Shown here: positions 12,762 to 27,138 of the stretch, piece by piece
How positions within the stretch are numbered: position 1 is the stretch's first letter
Layout: the number at the start of each line of letters is the position of its first letter
From: Loxodes magnus
Taxonomy: Eukaryota > Ciliophora > Karyorelictea > Loxodida > Loxodidae
Direction: 5' to 3'
NCBI GenBank assembly: GCA_946699065.1
Contig: CAMPDV010002094.1
Span: 1 to 64,000, forward strand
Length of the DNA stretch: 64,000 bases
The notes under the pieces: generated by a model
Seen by the model: the letters and a program-made list of their open reading frames with translations, nothing else
What the model was told of the DNA's origin: nothing
The model's database searches: none
Position numbers and translations under genes: made by a program

Positions 12762-14830
12762 CATACTCTTTAAAACTGAAATACTATCTTCTTTTCTTAC
12801 TTTACTTCTTCACTTTTCTAAATACTTATTATTTCTCAAAGCATACTCTTTAAAACTGAAATACTATCTTCTTTTCTTACTTTACTTCTTCACTTTTCTA
12901 AATACTTATTACTTCTCAAAGCATACTCCTTAAAACTGAAATACTATCATCTTTTCTTACTTTACTTCTTCACTTTTCAAAATACTTATTACTTCTCAAA
13001 GCATACTCCTTAAAACTGAAATTCTATCTTCTTTTCTTACTTTACTTCTTCACTTTTCTAAATACTTATTACTTCTCAAAGCATATTCTTAAAACTGAAA
13101 TTCTATCTTCTTTTCTTACTTTACTTCTTCACTTTTCTAAATACTTATTACTTCTCAAAGCATACTCTTTAAAACTGAAATTCTATCTTCTTTTCTTACT
13201 TTACTTCTTCACTTTTCTAAATACTTATTACTTCTCAAAGCATATTCTTAAAACTGAAATTCTATCTTCTTTTCTTACTTTACTTCTTCACTTTTCTAAA
13301 TACTTATTACTTCTCAAAGCATACTCTTTAAAACTGAAATTCTATCTTCTTTTCTTACTTTACGTCTTCACTTTTCTAAATACTTATTTTATCTCAAAGC
13401 ATACTCTTTAAAACTGAAATACCATCTTCTCTTCTTACTTTACTTCTTCACTTTTCTAAATACTTATTACTTCTCAAAGCTTACTCTTAAAAAATGAAAT
13501 TCTATCTTCCTTTCTTACTTTACTTCTTCACTTTTCTAAATACTTATTACTTGTCAAAGCATACTCCTTAAAACTGAAATTCTATCATCTTTTCTTACTT
13601 TACTTCTTCACTTTTCTAAATACTTATTACTTCTCAAAGCATACTCCTTAAAAAATGAAATTCTATCTTCCTTTCTTACTTTACTTCTTCACTTTTCAAA
13701 ATACTTATTACTTCTCAAAGCTTACTCTTAAAAACTGAAATTCTATCTTCCTTTCTTACTTTACTTCTTCACTTTTCTAAATACTTATTACTTCTCAAAG
13801 CATACTCCTTAAAACTGAAATTCTATCTTCTCTTCTTACTTTACTTCTTCACTTTTCTAAATACTTATTACTTCTCAAAGCATACTCCTTAAAAAATGAA
13901 ATTCTATCTTCTTTTCTTACTTTACTTCTTCACTTTTCAAAATACTTATTACTTCTCAAAGTATACTCTTTAAAACTGAAATACTATCATCTTTTCTTAC
14001 TTTACTTCTTCACTTTTCAAAATACTTATTACTTCTCAAAGCATACTCCTTAAAACTGAAATTCTATCTTCTCTTCTTACTTTACTTCTTCACTTTTCTA
14101 AATACTTATTACTTCTCAAAGCATACTCTTTAAAACTGAAATACTATCTTCTTTTCTTACTTTACTTCTTCACTTTTCAAAATACTTATTACTTCTCAAA
14201 GTATACTCTTTAAAACTGAAATACTATCATCTTTTCTTACTTTACTTCTTCACTTTTCAAAATACTTATTACTTCTCAAAGCATACTCCTTAAAACTGAA
14301 ATTCTATCTTCTCTTCTTACTTTACTTCTTCACTTTTCTAAATACTTATTACTTCTCAAAGCATACTCTTTAAAACTGAAATACTATCTTCTTTTCTTAC
14401 TTTACTTCTTCACTTTTCTAAATACTTATTACTTCTCAAAGCATACTCCTTAAAACTGAAATACTATCATCTTTTCTTACTTTACTTCTTCACTTTTCAA
14501 AATACTTATTACTTCTCAAAGCATACTCCTTAAAACTGAAATTCTACCTTCCTTTCTTACTTTACTTCTTCACTTTTCTAAATACTTATTACTTCTCAAA
14601 GCATACTCCTTAAAACTGAAATTCTATCTTCCTTTCTTACTTTACTTCTTCACTTTTCTAAATACTTATTACTTCTCAAAGCATATTCTTAAAACTGAAA
14701 TTCTATCTTCTTTTCTTACTTTACTTCTTCACTTTTCTAAATACTTATTACTTCTCAAAGCATACTCTTTAAAACTGAAATACTATCTTCTTTTCTTACT
14801 TTACTTCTTCACTTTTCTAAATACTTATTA
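12762..14830 (+). repeat. Segmental duplication C1 (partner 17715-19544)
   Basis: A run of about 26 monomers matches 17715-19544. The offset is 4,953-4,954 bp before 13921 and 4,714 bp after 14400; the change equals the extra 240 bp at 13921-14400. Shared rare landmarks are TACGTC at 13361 and 18315, the TTATTTTATC tail just after it, and a run of AAAAAATG heads. The partner has CAAAATAC with an 80-bp tail where this copy has a 79-bp monomer near 13081. Both members are satellite throughout. Confidence 0.85.
13921..14400 (+). repeat. Exact 240-bp (3-monomer) tandem duplication
   Basis: Bases 13921-14160 and 14161-14400 read identically. Each holds three distinct monomer types, ending with CAAAATAC, CAAAATAC and CTAAATAC. 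The related block at 17715-19544 has only one copy of this trimer, so the duplication is younger than that larger duplication, or one copy was lost from the partner. Identity over the full unit points to a very recent event. Confidence 0.9.
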
Positions 14831-15271
14831 CTTCTCAAAGCATACTCCTTAAAACTGAAATACTATCATCTTTTCTTACTTTACTTCTTCACTTTTCAAA
14901 ATACTTATTACTTCTCAAAGCATACTCCTTAAAACTGAAATTCTACCTTCCTTTCTTACTTTACTTCTTCACTTTTCTAAATACTTATTACTTCTCAAAG
15001 CATACTCCTTAAAACTGAAATTCTACCTTCCTTTCTTACTTTACTTCTTCACTTTTCTAAATACTTATTACTTCTCAAAGCATACTCCTTAAAACTGAAA
15101 TACTATCTTCTTTTCTTACTTTACTTCTTCACTTTTCTAAATACTTATTACTTCTCAAAGCATATTCTTAAAACTGAAATTCTATCTTCTTTTCTTACTT
15201 TACTTCTTCACTTTTCTAAATACTTATTACTTCTCAAAGCATACTCTTTAAAACTGAAATTCTATCTTCTC

Positions 15272-15934
15272 TTCTTACTTTACTTCTTCACTTTTCTAAA
15301 TACTTATTACTTCTCAAAGCATATTCTTAAAACTGAAATTCTATCTTCTTTTCTTACTTTACTTCTTCACTTTTCTAAATACTTATTACTTCTCAAAGCA
15401 TACTCTTTAAAACTGAAATTCTATCTTCCTTTCTTACTTTACTTCTTCACTTTTCAAAATACTTATTACTTCTCAAAGCATACTCCTTAAAACTGAAATT
15501 CTATCTTCTTTTCTTACTTTACTTCTTCACTTTTCTAAATACTTATTACTTCTCAAAGCATACTCTTTAAAACTGAAATTCTATCTTCCTTTCTTACTTT
15601 ACTTCTTCACTTTTCTAAATACTTATTACTTCTCAAAGCATACTCCTTAAAACTGAAATTCTATCTTCTCTTCTTACTTTACTTCTTCACTTTTCTAAAT
15701 ACTTATTACTTCTCAAAGCATACTCCTTAAAACTGAAATTCTATCTTCCTTTCTTACTTTACTTCTTCACTTTTCTAAATACTTATTACTTCTCAAAGCA
15801 TATTCTTAAAACTGAAATTCTATCTTCTTTTCTTACTTTACTTCTTCACTTTTCTAAATACTTATTACTTCTCAAAGCATACTCTTTAAAACTGAAATTC
15901 TATCTTCCTTTCTTACTTTACTTCTTCACTTTTC
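15272..15934 (+). repeat. Segmental duplication B2 (partner 11356-12018)
   Basis: Second copy of the eight-monomer block at 11356, offset 3,916 bp. It has the ordinary pyrimidine tract and CTCAAAG where the first copy carries private mutations. Confidence 0.8.
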
Positions 15935-17714
15935 TAAATACTTATTACTTCTCAAAGCATACTCCTTAAAACTGAAATTCTATCTTCTCTTCTTACTTTA
16001 CTTCTTCACTTTTCTAAATACTTATTATTTCTCAAAGTATACTCTTTAAAACTGAAATACTATCTTCTTTTCTTACTTTACTTCTTCACTTTTCTAAATA
16101 CTTATTACTTCTCAAAGCATACTCCTTAAAACTGAAATACTATCATCTTTTCTTACTTTACTTCTTCACTTTTCTAAATACTTAGTACTTCTCAAAGCAT
16201 ACTCCTTAAAACTGAAATTCCATCTTCTTTTCTTACTTTACTTCTTCACTTTTCTAAATACTTAGTACTTCTCAAAGCATACTCCTTAAAACTGAAATAC
16301 TATCATCTTTTCTTACTTTACTTCTTCACTTTTCTAAATACTTATTATTTCTCAAAGCATACTCTTTAAAACTGAAATTCTATCTTCCTTTCTTACTTTA
16401 CTTCTTCACTTTTCTAAATACTTATTACTTCTCAAAGCATACTCTTTAAAACTGAAATTCTATCTTCTTTTCTTACTTTACTTCTTCACTTTTCTAAATA
16501 CTTATTACTTCTCAAAGCATACTCCTTAAAACTGAAATACTATCTTCTTTTCTTACTTTACTTCTTCACTTTTCTAAATACTTATTATTTCTCAAAGCAT
16601 ACTCTTTAAAACTGAAATTCTATCTTCCTTTCTTACTTTACTTCTTCACTTTTCAAAATACTTATTACTTCTCAAAGCATACTCTTTAAAACTGAAATTC
16701 TATCTTCCTTTCTTACTTTACTTCTTCACTTTTCTAAATACTTATTACTTCTCAAAGCATACTCTTTAAAACTGAAATTCTATCTTCCTTTCTTACTTTA
16801 CTTCTTCACTTTTCTAAATACTTATTACTTCTCAAAGCATACTCCTTAAAACTGAAATACTATCTTCTTTTCTTACTTTACTTCTTCACTTTTCTAAATA
16901 CTTATTACTTCTCAAAGCATATTCTTAAAACTGAAATACTATCTTCTTTTCTTACTTTACTTCTTCACTTTTCTAAATACTTATTACTTCTCAAAGCATA
17001 CTCTTTAAAACTGAAATTCTATCTTCTCTTCTTACTTTACTTCTTCACTTTTCTAAATACTTATTACTTCTCAAAGCATACTCTTTAAAACTGAAATTCT
17101 ATCTTCCTTTCTTACTTTACTTCTTCACTTTTCTAAATACTTATTACTTCTCAAAGCATACTCCTTAAAACTGAAATACTATCTTCTTTTCTTACTTTAC
17201 TTCTTCACTTTTCTAAATACTTATTACTTGTCAAAGCATACTCCTTAAAACTGAAATTCTATCATCTTTTCTTACTTTACTTCTTCACTTTTCAAAATAC
17301 TTATTACTTCTCAAAGCATACTCTTTAAAACTGAAATTCTATCTTCCTTTCTTACTTTACTTCTTCACTTTTCTAAATACTTATTACTTCTCAAAGCATA
17401 CTCCTTAAAACTGAAATTCTATCTTCTCTTCTTACTTTACTTCTTCACTTTTCTAAATACTTATTTTATCTCAAAGCATATTCTTAAAACTGAAATTCTA
17501 TCTTCTTTTCTTACTTTACTTCTTCACTTTTCTAAATACTTATTACTTCTCAAAGCATACTCTTTAAAACTGAAATTCTATCTTCTTTTCTTACTTTACT
17601 TCTTCACTTTTCTAAATACTTATTACTTCTCAAAGCATATTCTTAAAACTGAAATTCTATCTTCTTTTCTTACTTTACTTCTTCACTTTTCTAAATACTT
17701 ATTATTTCTCAAAG

Positions 17715-19544
17715 CATACTCTTTAAAACTGAAATACTATCTTCTTTTCTTACTTTACTTCTTCACTTTTCTAAATACTTATTATTTCTCAAAGCATACT
17801 CTTTAAAACTGAAATACTATCTTCTTTTCTTACTTTACTTCTTCACTTTTCTAAATACTTATTACTTCTCAAAGCATACTCCTTAAAACTGAAATACTAT
17901 CATCTTTTCTTACTTTACTTCTTCACTTTTCAAAATACTTATTACTTCTCAAAGCATACTCCTTAAAACTGAAATTCTATCTTCTTTTCTTACTTTACTT
18001 CTTCACTTTTCTAAATACTTATTACTTCTCAAAGCATACTCTTTAAAACTGAAATTCTATCTTCTTTTCTTACTTTACTTCTTCACTTTTCAAAATACTT
18101 ATTACTTCTCAAAGCATACTCTTTAAAACTGAAATTCTATCTTCTTTTCTTACTTTACTTCTTCACTTTTCTAAATACTTATTACTTCTCAAAGCATATT
18201 CTTAAAACTGAAATTCTATCTTCTTTTCTTACTTTACTTCTTCACTTTTCTAAATACTTATTACTTCTCAAAGCATACTCTTTAAAACTGAAATTCTATC
18301 TTCTTTTCTTACTTTACGTCTTCACTTTTCTAAATACTTATTTTATCTCAAAGCATACTCTTTAAAACTGAAATACCATCTTCTCTTCTTACTTTACTTC
18401 TTCACTTTTCTAAATACTTATTACTTCTCAAAGCTTACTCTTAAAAAATGTAATTCTATCTTCCTTTCTTACTTTACTTCTTCACTTTTCTAAATACTTA
18501 TTACTTGTCAAAGCATACTCCTTAAAACTGAAATTCTATCATCTTTTCTTACTTTACTTCTTCACTTTTCTAAATACTTATTACTTCTCAAAGCATACTC
18601 CTTAAAAAATGAAATTCTATCTTCCTTTCTTACTTTACTTCTTCACTTTTCAAAATACTTATTACTTCTCAAAGCTTACTCTTAAAAAATGAAATTCTAT
18701 CTTCCTTTCTTACTTTACTTCTTCACTTTTCTAAATACTTATTACTTCTCAAAGCATACTCCTTAAAACTGAAATACTATCATCTTTTCTTACTTTACTT
18801 CTTCACTTTTCTAAATACTTATTACTTCTCAAAGCATACTCCTTAAAAAATGAAATTCTATCTTCTTTTCTTACTTTACTTCTTCACTTTTCAAAATACT
18901 TATTACTTCTCAAAGTATACTCTTTAAAACTGAAATACTATCATCTTTTCTTACTTTACTTCTTCACTTTTCAAAATACTTATTACTTCTCAAAGCATAC
19001 TCCTTAAAACTGAAATTCTATCTTCTCTTCTTACTTTACTTCTTCACTTTTCTAAATACTTATTACTTCTCAAAGCATACTCTTTAAAACTGAAATACTA
19101 TCTTCTTTTCTTACTTTACTTCTTCACTTTTCTAAATACTTATTACTTCTCAAAGCATACTCCTTAAAACTGAAATACTATCATCTTTTCTTACTTTACT
19201 TCTTCACTTTTCAAAATACTTATTACTTCTCAAAGCATACTCCTTAAAACTGAAATTCTACCTTCTTTTCTTACTTTACTTCTTCACTTTTCTAAATACT
19301 TATTACTTCTCAAAGCATACTCCTTAAAACTGAAATTCTATCTTCCTTTCTTACTTTACTTCTTCACTTTTCTAAATACTTATTACTTCTCAAAGCATAT
19401 TCTTAAAACTGAAATTCTATCTTCTTTTCTTACTTTACTTCTTCACTTTTCTAAATACTTATTACTTCTCAAAGCATACTCTTTAAAACTGAAATACTAT
19501 CTTCTTTTCTTACTTTACTTCTTCACTTTTCTAAATACTTATTA
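17715..19544 (+). repeat. Segmental duplication C2 (partner 12762-14830)
   Basis: Second copy of the block at 12762, lacking the extra trimer. It carries the shared TACGTC change at 18315-18320 and a private head ATGTAATTC near 18449. The tail order after 19395 still matches the partner up to 19544, where TTATTATTTC replaces TTATTACTTC. Confidence 0.85.
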
Positions 19545-21264
19545 TTTCTCAAAGCATACTCTTTAAAACTGAAATTCTATCTTCCTTTCTTACTTTACTT
19601 CTTCACTTTTCTAAACACTTATTTTTTCTCAAAGTATACTCTTTAAAACTGAAATACTATCTTCTTTTCTTACTTTACTTCTTCACTTTTCTAAATACTT
19701 ATTACTTCTCAAAGCATACTCCTTAAAACTGAAATACTATCTTCTTTTCTTACTTTACTTCTTCACTTTTCTAAATACTTATTACTTCTCAAAGCATATT
19801 CTTAAAACTGAAATTCTATCTTCTTTTCTTACTTTACTTCTTCACTTTTCTAAATACTTATTACTTCTCAAAGCATACTCTTTAAAACTGAAATTCTATC
19901 TTCCTTTCTTACTTTACTTCTTCACTTTTCTAAATACTTATTACTTCTCAAAGCATACTCTTTAAAACTGAAATTCTATCTTCCTTTCTTACTTTACTTC
20001 TTCACTTTTCTAAATACTTATTACTTCTCAAAGCATACTCCTTAAAACTGAAATTCTATCTTCTCTTCTTACTTTACTTCTTCACTTTTCTAAATACTTA
20101 TTACTTCTCAAAGCATACTCCTTAAAACTGAAATTCTATCTTCCTTTCTTACTTTACTTCTTCACTTTTCTAAATACTTATTACTTCTCAAAGCATATTC
20201 TTAAAACTGAAATTCTATCTTCTTTTCTTACTTTACTTCTTCACTTTTCTAAATACTTATTACTTCTCAAAGCATACTCTTAAAAAATGAAACTCCATCT
20301 CTTTTCTTACTTTACTTCTTCACTTTTCTAAATACTTATTATTTCTCAAAGCATACTACTTAAAAATGAAACTCCATATTCTTTTCTTACTTTACTTCTT
20401 CACTTTTCTAAATACTTATTACTTCTCAAAGCATACTCCTTAAAACTGAAATACTATCTTCTTTTCTTACTTTACTTCTTCACTTTTCTAAATACTTATT
20501 ACTTGTCAAAGCATACTCCTTAAAACTGAAATTCCATCTTATCTTCTTACTTTACTTCTTCACTTTTCTAAATACTTATTACTTCTCAAAGCATACTCTT
20601 TAAAACTGAAATTCTATCTTCTTTTCTTACTTTACTTCTTCACTTTTCTAAATACTTATTTTATCTCAAAGCATACTCTTTAAAATTGAAATTCTATCTT
20701 CTTTTCTTACTTTACTTCTTCACTTTTTTAAATACTTATTACTTCTCAAAGCATACTCTTTAAAACTGAAATACTATCTTCCTTTCTTACTTTACTTCTT
20801 CACTTTTCTAAATACTTATTACTTCTCAAAGTATACTCTTTAAAACTGAAATACTATCTTCTCTTCTTACTTTACTTCTTCACTTTTCTAAATACTTATT
20901 ACTTCTCAAAGCATACTCCTTAAAACTGAAATACTATCATCTTTTCTTACTTTACTTCTTCACTTTTCAAAATACTTATTACTTCTCAAAGCATACTCTT
21001 TAAAACTGAAATTCTATCTTCCTTTCTTACTTTACTTCTTCACTTTTCAAAATACTTATTACTTCTCAAAGCATACTCCTTAAAAAATGAAACTCCATCT
21101 CTTTTCTTACTTTACTTCTTCACTTTTCTAAATACTTATTATTTCTCAAAGCATACTCCTTAAAACTAAATTCCATCTTCTTTTCTTACTTTACTTCTTC
21201 ACTTTTCTAAATACTTATTACTTCTCAAAGCATACTCCTTAAAACTGAAATTCTATCTTCCTTT

Positions 21265-21955
21265 CTTACTTTACTTCTTCACTTTTCTAAATACTTATTA
21301 CTTCTCAAAGCATACTCCTTAAAACTGAAATACTATCTTCTTTTCTTACTTTACTTCTTCACTTTTCTAAATACTTATTACTTGTCAAAGCATACTCCTT
21401 AAAACTGAAATTCTATCATCTTTTCTTACTTTACTTCTTCACTTTTCAAAATACTTATTACTTCTCAAAGCATACTCCTTAAAACTGAAATTCTATCTTC
21501 TTTTCTTACTTTACTTCTTCACTTTTCTAAATACTTATTACTTCTCAAAGCATATTCTTAAAACTGAAATTCTATCTTCTTTTCTTACTTTACTTCTTCA
21601 CTTTTCTAAATACTTATTACTTCTCAAAGCATACTCCTTAAAAATGAAAATCCATCTCTTTTCTTACTTTACTTCTTCACTTTTCTAAATACTTATTACT
21701 TCTCAAAGCATACTCTTTAAAACTGAAATTCTATCTTCCTTTCTTACTTTACTTCTTCACTTTTCTAAATACTTATTACTTCTCAAAGCATACTCTTTAA
21801 AACTGAAATTCTATCTTCCTTTCTTACTTTACTTCTTCACTTTTCTAAATACTTATTACTTCTCAAAGTATACTCTTTAAAACTGAAATACTATCTTCTT
21901 TTCTTACTTTACTTCTTCACTTTTCTAAATACTTATTACTTCTCAAAGCATACTC
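21265..21955 (+). repeat. 14-mer duplication D1, apparently identical to 22381-23071
   Basis: This 691-bp block reads the same as 22381-23071, offset 1,116 bp or 14 monomers. Landmarks are the CTTGTCAAAG variant at 21381 and 22497 and an AAAATCCATCTC head inside each. The first mismatch on the right is 21956 (T) against 23072 (C). Confidence 0.85.
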
Positions 21956-22380
21956 TTTAAAACTGAAATACTATCTTCCTTTCTTACTTTACTTCTTCAC
22001 TTTTCTAAATACTTATTACTTCTCAAAGCATATTCTTAAAACTGAAATTCTATCTTCTTTTCTTACTTTACTTCTTCACTTTTCTAAATACTTATTACTT
22101 CTCAAAGCATACTCCTTAAAACTGAAATACTATCATCTTTTCTTACTTTACTTCTTCACTTTTCTAAATACTTATTACTTCTCAAAGCATACTCTTTAAA
22201 ACTGAAATTCTATCTTCCTTTCTTACTTTACTTCTTCACTTTTCTAAATACTTATTACTTCTCAAAGCATACTCCTTAAAACTGAAATTCTATCATCTTT
22301 TCTTACTTTACTTCTTCACTTTTCTAAATACTTATTACTTCTCAAAGCATACTCCTTAAAAATGAAAATCCATCTCTTTT

Positions 22381-23071
22381 CTTACTTTACTTCTTCACTT
22401 TTCTAAATACTTATTACTTCTCAAAGCATACTCCTTAAAACTGAAATACTATCTTCTTTTCTTACTTTACTTCTTCACTTTTCTAAATACTTATTACTTG
22501 TCAAAGCATACTCCTTAAAACTGAAATTCTATCATCTTTTCTTACTTTACTTCTTCACTTTTCAAAATACTTATTACTTCTCAAAGCATACTCCTTAAAA
22601 CTGAAATTCTATCTTCTTTTCTTACTTTACTTCTTCACTTTTCTAAATACTTATTACTTCTCAAAGCATATTCTTAAAACTGAAATTCTATCTTCTTTTC
22701 TTACTTTACTTCTTCACTTTTCTAAATACTTATTACTTCTCAAAGCATACTCCTTAAAAATGAAAATCCATCTCTTTTCTTACTTTACTTCTTCACTTTT
22801 CTAAATACTTATTACTTCTCAAAGCATACTCTTTAAAACTGAAATTCTATCTTCCTTTCTTACTTTACTTCTTCACTTTTCTAAATACTTATTACTTCTC
22901 AAAGCATACTCTTTAAAACTGAAATTCTATCTTCCTTTCTTACTTTACTTCTTCACTTTTCTAAATACTTATTACTTCTCAAAGTATACTCTTTAAAACT
23001 GAAATACTATCTTCTTTTCTTACTTTACTTCTTCACTTTTCTAAATACTTATTACTTCTCAAAGCATACTC
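22381..23071 (+). repeat. 14-mer duplication D2 (partner 21265-21955)
   Basis: Second copy of the 691-bp block. About 425 bp of ordinary mixed monomers lie between the two copies. Confidence 0.85.
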
Positions 23072-23149
23072 CTTAAAACTGAAATTCTATCTTCTTTTCT
23101 TACTTTACTTCTTCACTTTTCTAAATACTTATTACTTCTCAAAGCATAC

Positions 23150-24040
23150 TCCTTAAAACTGAAATTCCATATTCTTTTCTTACTTTACTTCTTCACTTTT
23201 CTAAATACTTATTACTTCTCAAAGCATACTCTTTAAAACTGAAATACTATCTTCCTTTCTTACTTTACTTCTTCACTTTTCTAAATACTTATTACTTCTC
23301 AAAGCATACTCTTTAAAACTGAAATTCTATCTTCCTTTCTTACTTTACTTCTTCACTTTTCAAAATACTTATTACTTCTCAAAGCATACTCCTTAAAAAT
23401 GAAAATCCATCTCTTTTCTTACTTTACTTCTTCACTTTTCTAAATACTTATTACTTCTCAAAGCATACTCTTTAAAACTGAAATTCTATCTTCCTTTCTT
23501 ACTTTACTTCTTCACTTTTCTAAATACTTATTACTTCTCAAAGCATACTCCTTAAAAAATGAAACTCCATCTCTTTTCTTACTTTACTTCTTCACTTTTC
23601 TAAATACTTATTATTTCTCAAAGCATACTCCTTAAAACTAAATTCCATCTTCTTTTCTTACTTTACTTCTTCACTTTTCTAAATACTTATTACTTCTCAA
23701 AGCATACTCCTTAAAACTGAAATACTATCTTATCTTCTTACTTTACTTCTTCACTTTTCAAAATACTTATTACTTCTCAAAGCATACTCTTTAAAACTGA
23801 AATTCTATCTTCCTTTCTTACTTTACTTCTTCACTTTTCTAAATACTTATTATTTCTCAAAGTATACTCTTTAAAACTGAAATACTATCTTCTTTTCTTA
23901 CTTTACTTCTTCACTTTTCTAAATACTTATTACTTCTCAAAGCATACTCCTTAAAACTGAAATACTATCATCTTTTCTTACTTTACTTCTTCACTTTTCA
24001 AAATACTTATTACTTCTCAAAGCATACTCCTTAAAACTGA
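23150..24040 (+). repeat. Outlying copy of the 12-mer higher-order unit
   Basis: The ordered series of heads ATTCCATATTC, ATACTATCTTCC, ATTCTATCTTCC, AAAATCCATCTC, ATTCTATCTTCC, AAACTCCATCTC, then ACTAAATTCC at 23637 and ATACTATCTTATC, is the same series that builds the array at 31.7-36.4 kb, about 8.2 kb away. A shorter relative, sharing only AAACTCCATCTC then ACTAAATTCC, is at 21165, and another at 27862. Confidence 0.7.
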
Positions 24041-26370
24041 AATTCTATCTTCTTTTCTTACTTTACTTCTTCACTTTTCTAAATACTTATTACTTCTCAA
24101 AGCATACTCCTTAAAACTGAAATACTATCATCTTTTCTTACTTTACTTCTTCACTTTTCAAAATACTTATTACTTCTCAAAGCATACTCCTTAAAACTGA
24201 AATTCTATCTTCTCTTCTTACTTTACTTCTTCACTTTTCTAAATACTTATTACTTGTCAAAGCATACTCCTTAAAACTGAAATTCTATCTTCTCTTCTTA
24301 CTTTACTTCTTCACTTTTCTAAATACTTATTTTATCTCAAAGCATATTCTTAAAACTGAAATTCCATATTCTTTTCTTACTTTACTTCTTCACTTTTCTA
24401 AATACTTATTACTTCTCAAAGCATATTCTTAAAACTGAAATTCTATCTTCTCTTCTTACTTTACTTCTTCACTTTTCTAAATACTTATTTTATCTCAAAG
24501 CATATTCTTAAAACTGAAATTCCATATTCTTTTCTTACTTTACTTCTTCACTTTTCTAAATACTTATTACTTCTCAAAGCATACTCCTTAAAACTGAAAT
24601 TCTATCTTCTCTTCTTACTTTACTTCTTCACTTTTCTAAATACTTATTACTTCTCAAAGCATACTCCTTAAAAAATGAAATTCTATCTTCTTTTCTTACT
24701 TTACTTCTTCACTTTTCAAAATACTTATTACTTCTCAAAGTATACTCTTTAAAACTGAAATACTATCATCTTTTCTTACTTTACTTCTTCACTTTTCAAA
24801 ATACTTATTACTTCTCAAAGCATACTCCTTAAAACTGAAATTCTATCTTCTCTTCTTACTTTACTTCTTCACTTTTCTAAATACTTATTACTTCTCAAAG
24901 CATACTCTTTAAAACTGAAATACTATCTTCTTTTCTTACTTTACTTCTTCACTTTTCTAAATACTTATTACTTCTCAAAGCATACTCCTTAAAACTGAAA
25001 TACTATCATCTTTTCTTACTTTACTTCTTCACTTTTCAAAATACTTATTACTTCTCAAAGCATACTCCTTAAAACTGAAATTCTACCTTCCTTTCTTACT
25101 TTACTTCTTCACTTTTCTAAATACTTATTACTTCTCAAAGCATACTCCTTAAAACTGAAATTCTATCTTCCTTTCTTACTTTACTTCTTCACTTTTCTAA
25201 ATACTTATTACTTCTCAAAGCATACTCTTTAAAAATGAAAATCCATCTTCTTTTCTTACTTTACTTCTTCACTTTTCTAAATACTTATTACTTCTCAAAG
25301 CTTACTCTTAAAAAATGAAACTCCATCTCTTTTCTTACTTTACTTCTTCACTTTTCTAAATACTTATTATTTCTCAAAGCATACTCCTTAAAACTGAAAT
25401 ACTATCTTCTTTTCTTACTTTACTTCTTCACTTTTCTAAATACTTATTACTTCTCAAAGCATACTCCTTAAAACTGAAATACTATCATCTTTTCTTACTT
25501 TACTTCTTCACTTTTCTAAATACTTATTATTTCTCAAAGCATACTACTTAAAACTGAAATTCTATCATCTTTTCTTACTTTACTTCTTCACTTTTCAAAA
25601 TACTTATTACTTCTCAAAGCATACTCCTTAAAACTGAAATTCTATCTTCTCTTCTTACTTTACTTCTTCACTTTTCTAAATACTTATTACTTCTCAAAGC
25701 ATACTCCTTAAAACTGAAATACTATCTTCTTTTCTTACTTTACTTCTTCACTTTTCTAAATACTTATTACTTCTCAAAGCATACTCCTTAAAACTGAAAT
25801 TCTATCTTCTTTTCTTACTTTACTTCTTCACTTTTCTAAATACTTATTACTTCTCAAAGCATACTCCTTAAAACTGAAATTCTATCTTCTTTTCTTACTT
25901 TACTTCTTCACTTTTCTAAATACTTATTACTTCTCAAAGCATACTCTTTAAAAATGAAAATCCATCTTCTTTTCTTACTTTACTTCTTCACTTTTCTAAA
26001 TACTTATTACTTCTCAAAGCTTACTCTTAAAAAATGAAACTCCATCTCTTTTCTTACTTTACTTCTTCACTTTTCTAAATACTTATTATTTCTCAAAGCA
26101 TACTCCTTAAAACTGAAATACTATCATCTTTTCTTACTTTACTTCTTCACTTTTCAAAATACTTATTATTTCTCAAAGCATACTCCTTAAAACTGAAATT
26201 CTATCTTCTCTTCTTACTTTACTTCTTCACTTTTCAAAATACTTATTACTTCTCAAAGTATACTCTTTAAATTGAAATTCTATCTTCCTTTCTTACTTTA
26301 CTTCTTCACTTTTCTAAATACTTATTACTTCTCAAAGCATACTCTTTAAAACTAAGATCTATCTTCTCTT

Positions 26371-27138
26371 CTTACTTTACTTCTTCACTTTTCTAAATAC
26401 TAATTACTTCTCAAAGCTTACTCTTAAAACTGAAATTCTATCTTATCTTCTTACTTTACTTCTTCACTTTTCTAAATACTTATTATTTCTCAAAGCATAC
26501 TACTTAAAACTGAAATTCTATCATCTTTTCTTACTTTACTTCTTCACTTTTCAAAATACTTATTACTTCTCAAAGCATACTCCTTAAAACTGAAATTCTA
26601 TCTTCTCTTCTTACTTTACTTCTTCACTTTTCTAAATACTTATTACTTCTCAAAGCATACTCCTTAAAACTGAAATACTATCTTCTTTTCTTACTTTACT
26701 TCTTCACTTTTCTAAATACTTATTATTTCTCAAAGTATACTCCTTAAAACTGAAATTCTATCTTCCTTTCTTACTTTACTTCTTCACTTTTCTAAATACT
26801 TATTACTTCTCAAAGCTTACTCTTAAAAAATGAAACTCCATCTCTTTTCTTACTTTACTTCTTCACTTTTCAAAATACTTATTATTTCTCAAAGCATACT
26901 CCTTAAAACTGAAATTCTATCTTCTCTTCTTACTTTACTTCTTCACTTTTCAAAATACTTATTACTTCTCAAAGTATACTCTTTAAATTGAAATTCTATC
27001 TTCCTTTCTTACTTTACTTCTTCACTTTTCTAAATACTTATTACTTCTCAAAGCATATTCTTAAAACTGAAATTCTATCTTCTTTTCTTACTTTACTTCT
27101 TCACTTTTCTAAATACTTATTACTTCTCAAAGCATACT
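26371..27138 (+). repeat. Segmental duplication E1 (partners 36499-37266, 37694-38325)
   Basis: A run of nine to ten monomers begins with the CTAATTAC variant at 26400 and includes the shortened TTTAAATTGAAATTC junction at 26987. The two landmarks are exactly 587 bp apart here, at 36528/37115 and at 37723/38310. The offset to the second copy is 10,128 bp (127 monomers). The shared order includes a TACTTAAA tail (TACAACTTAAA at one site of copy 2) and an AAAAAATGAAACTCC head. Confidence 0.85.

Noticed and set aside
19611-19630. Possible foreign insertion at CTAAACACTTATTTTTTC
   Set aside because: Two or three substitutions in a normal-length monomer; not an insertion.
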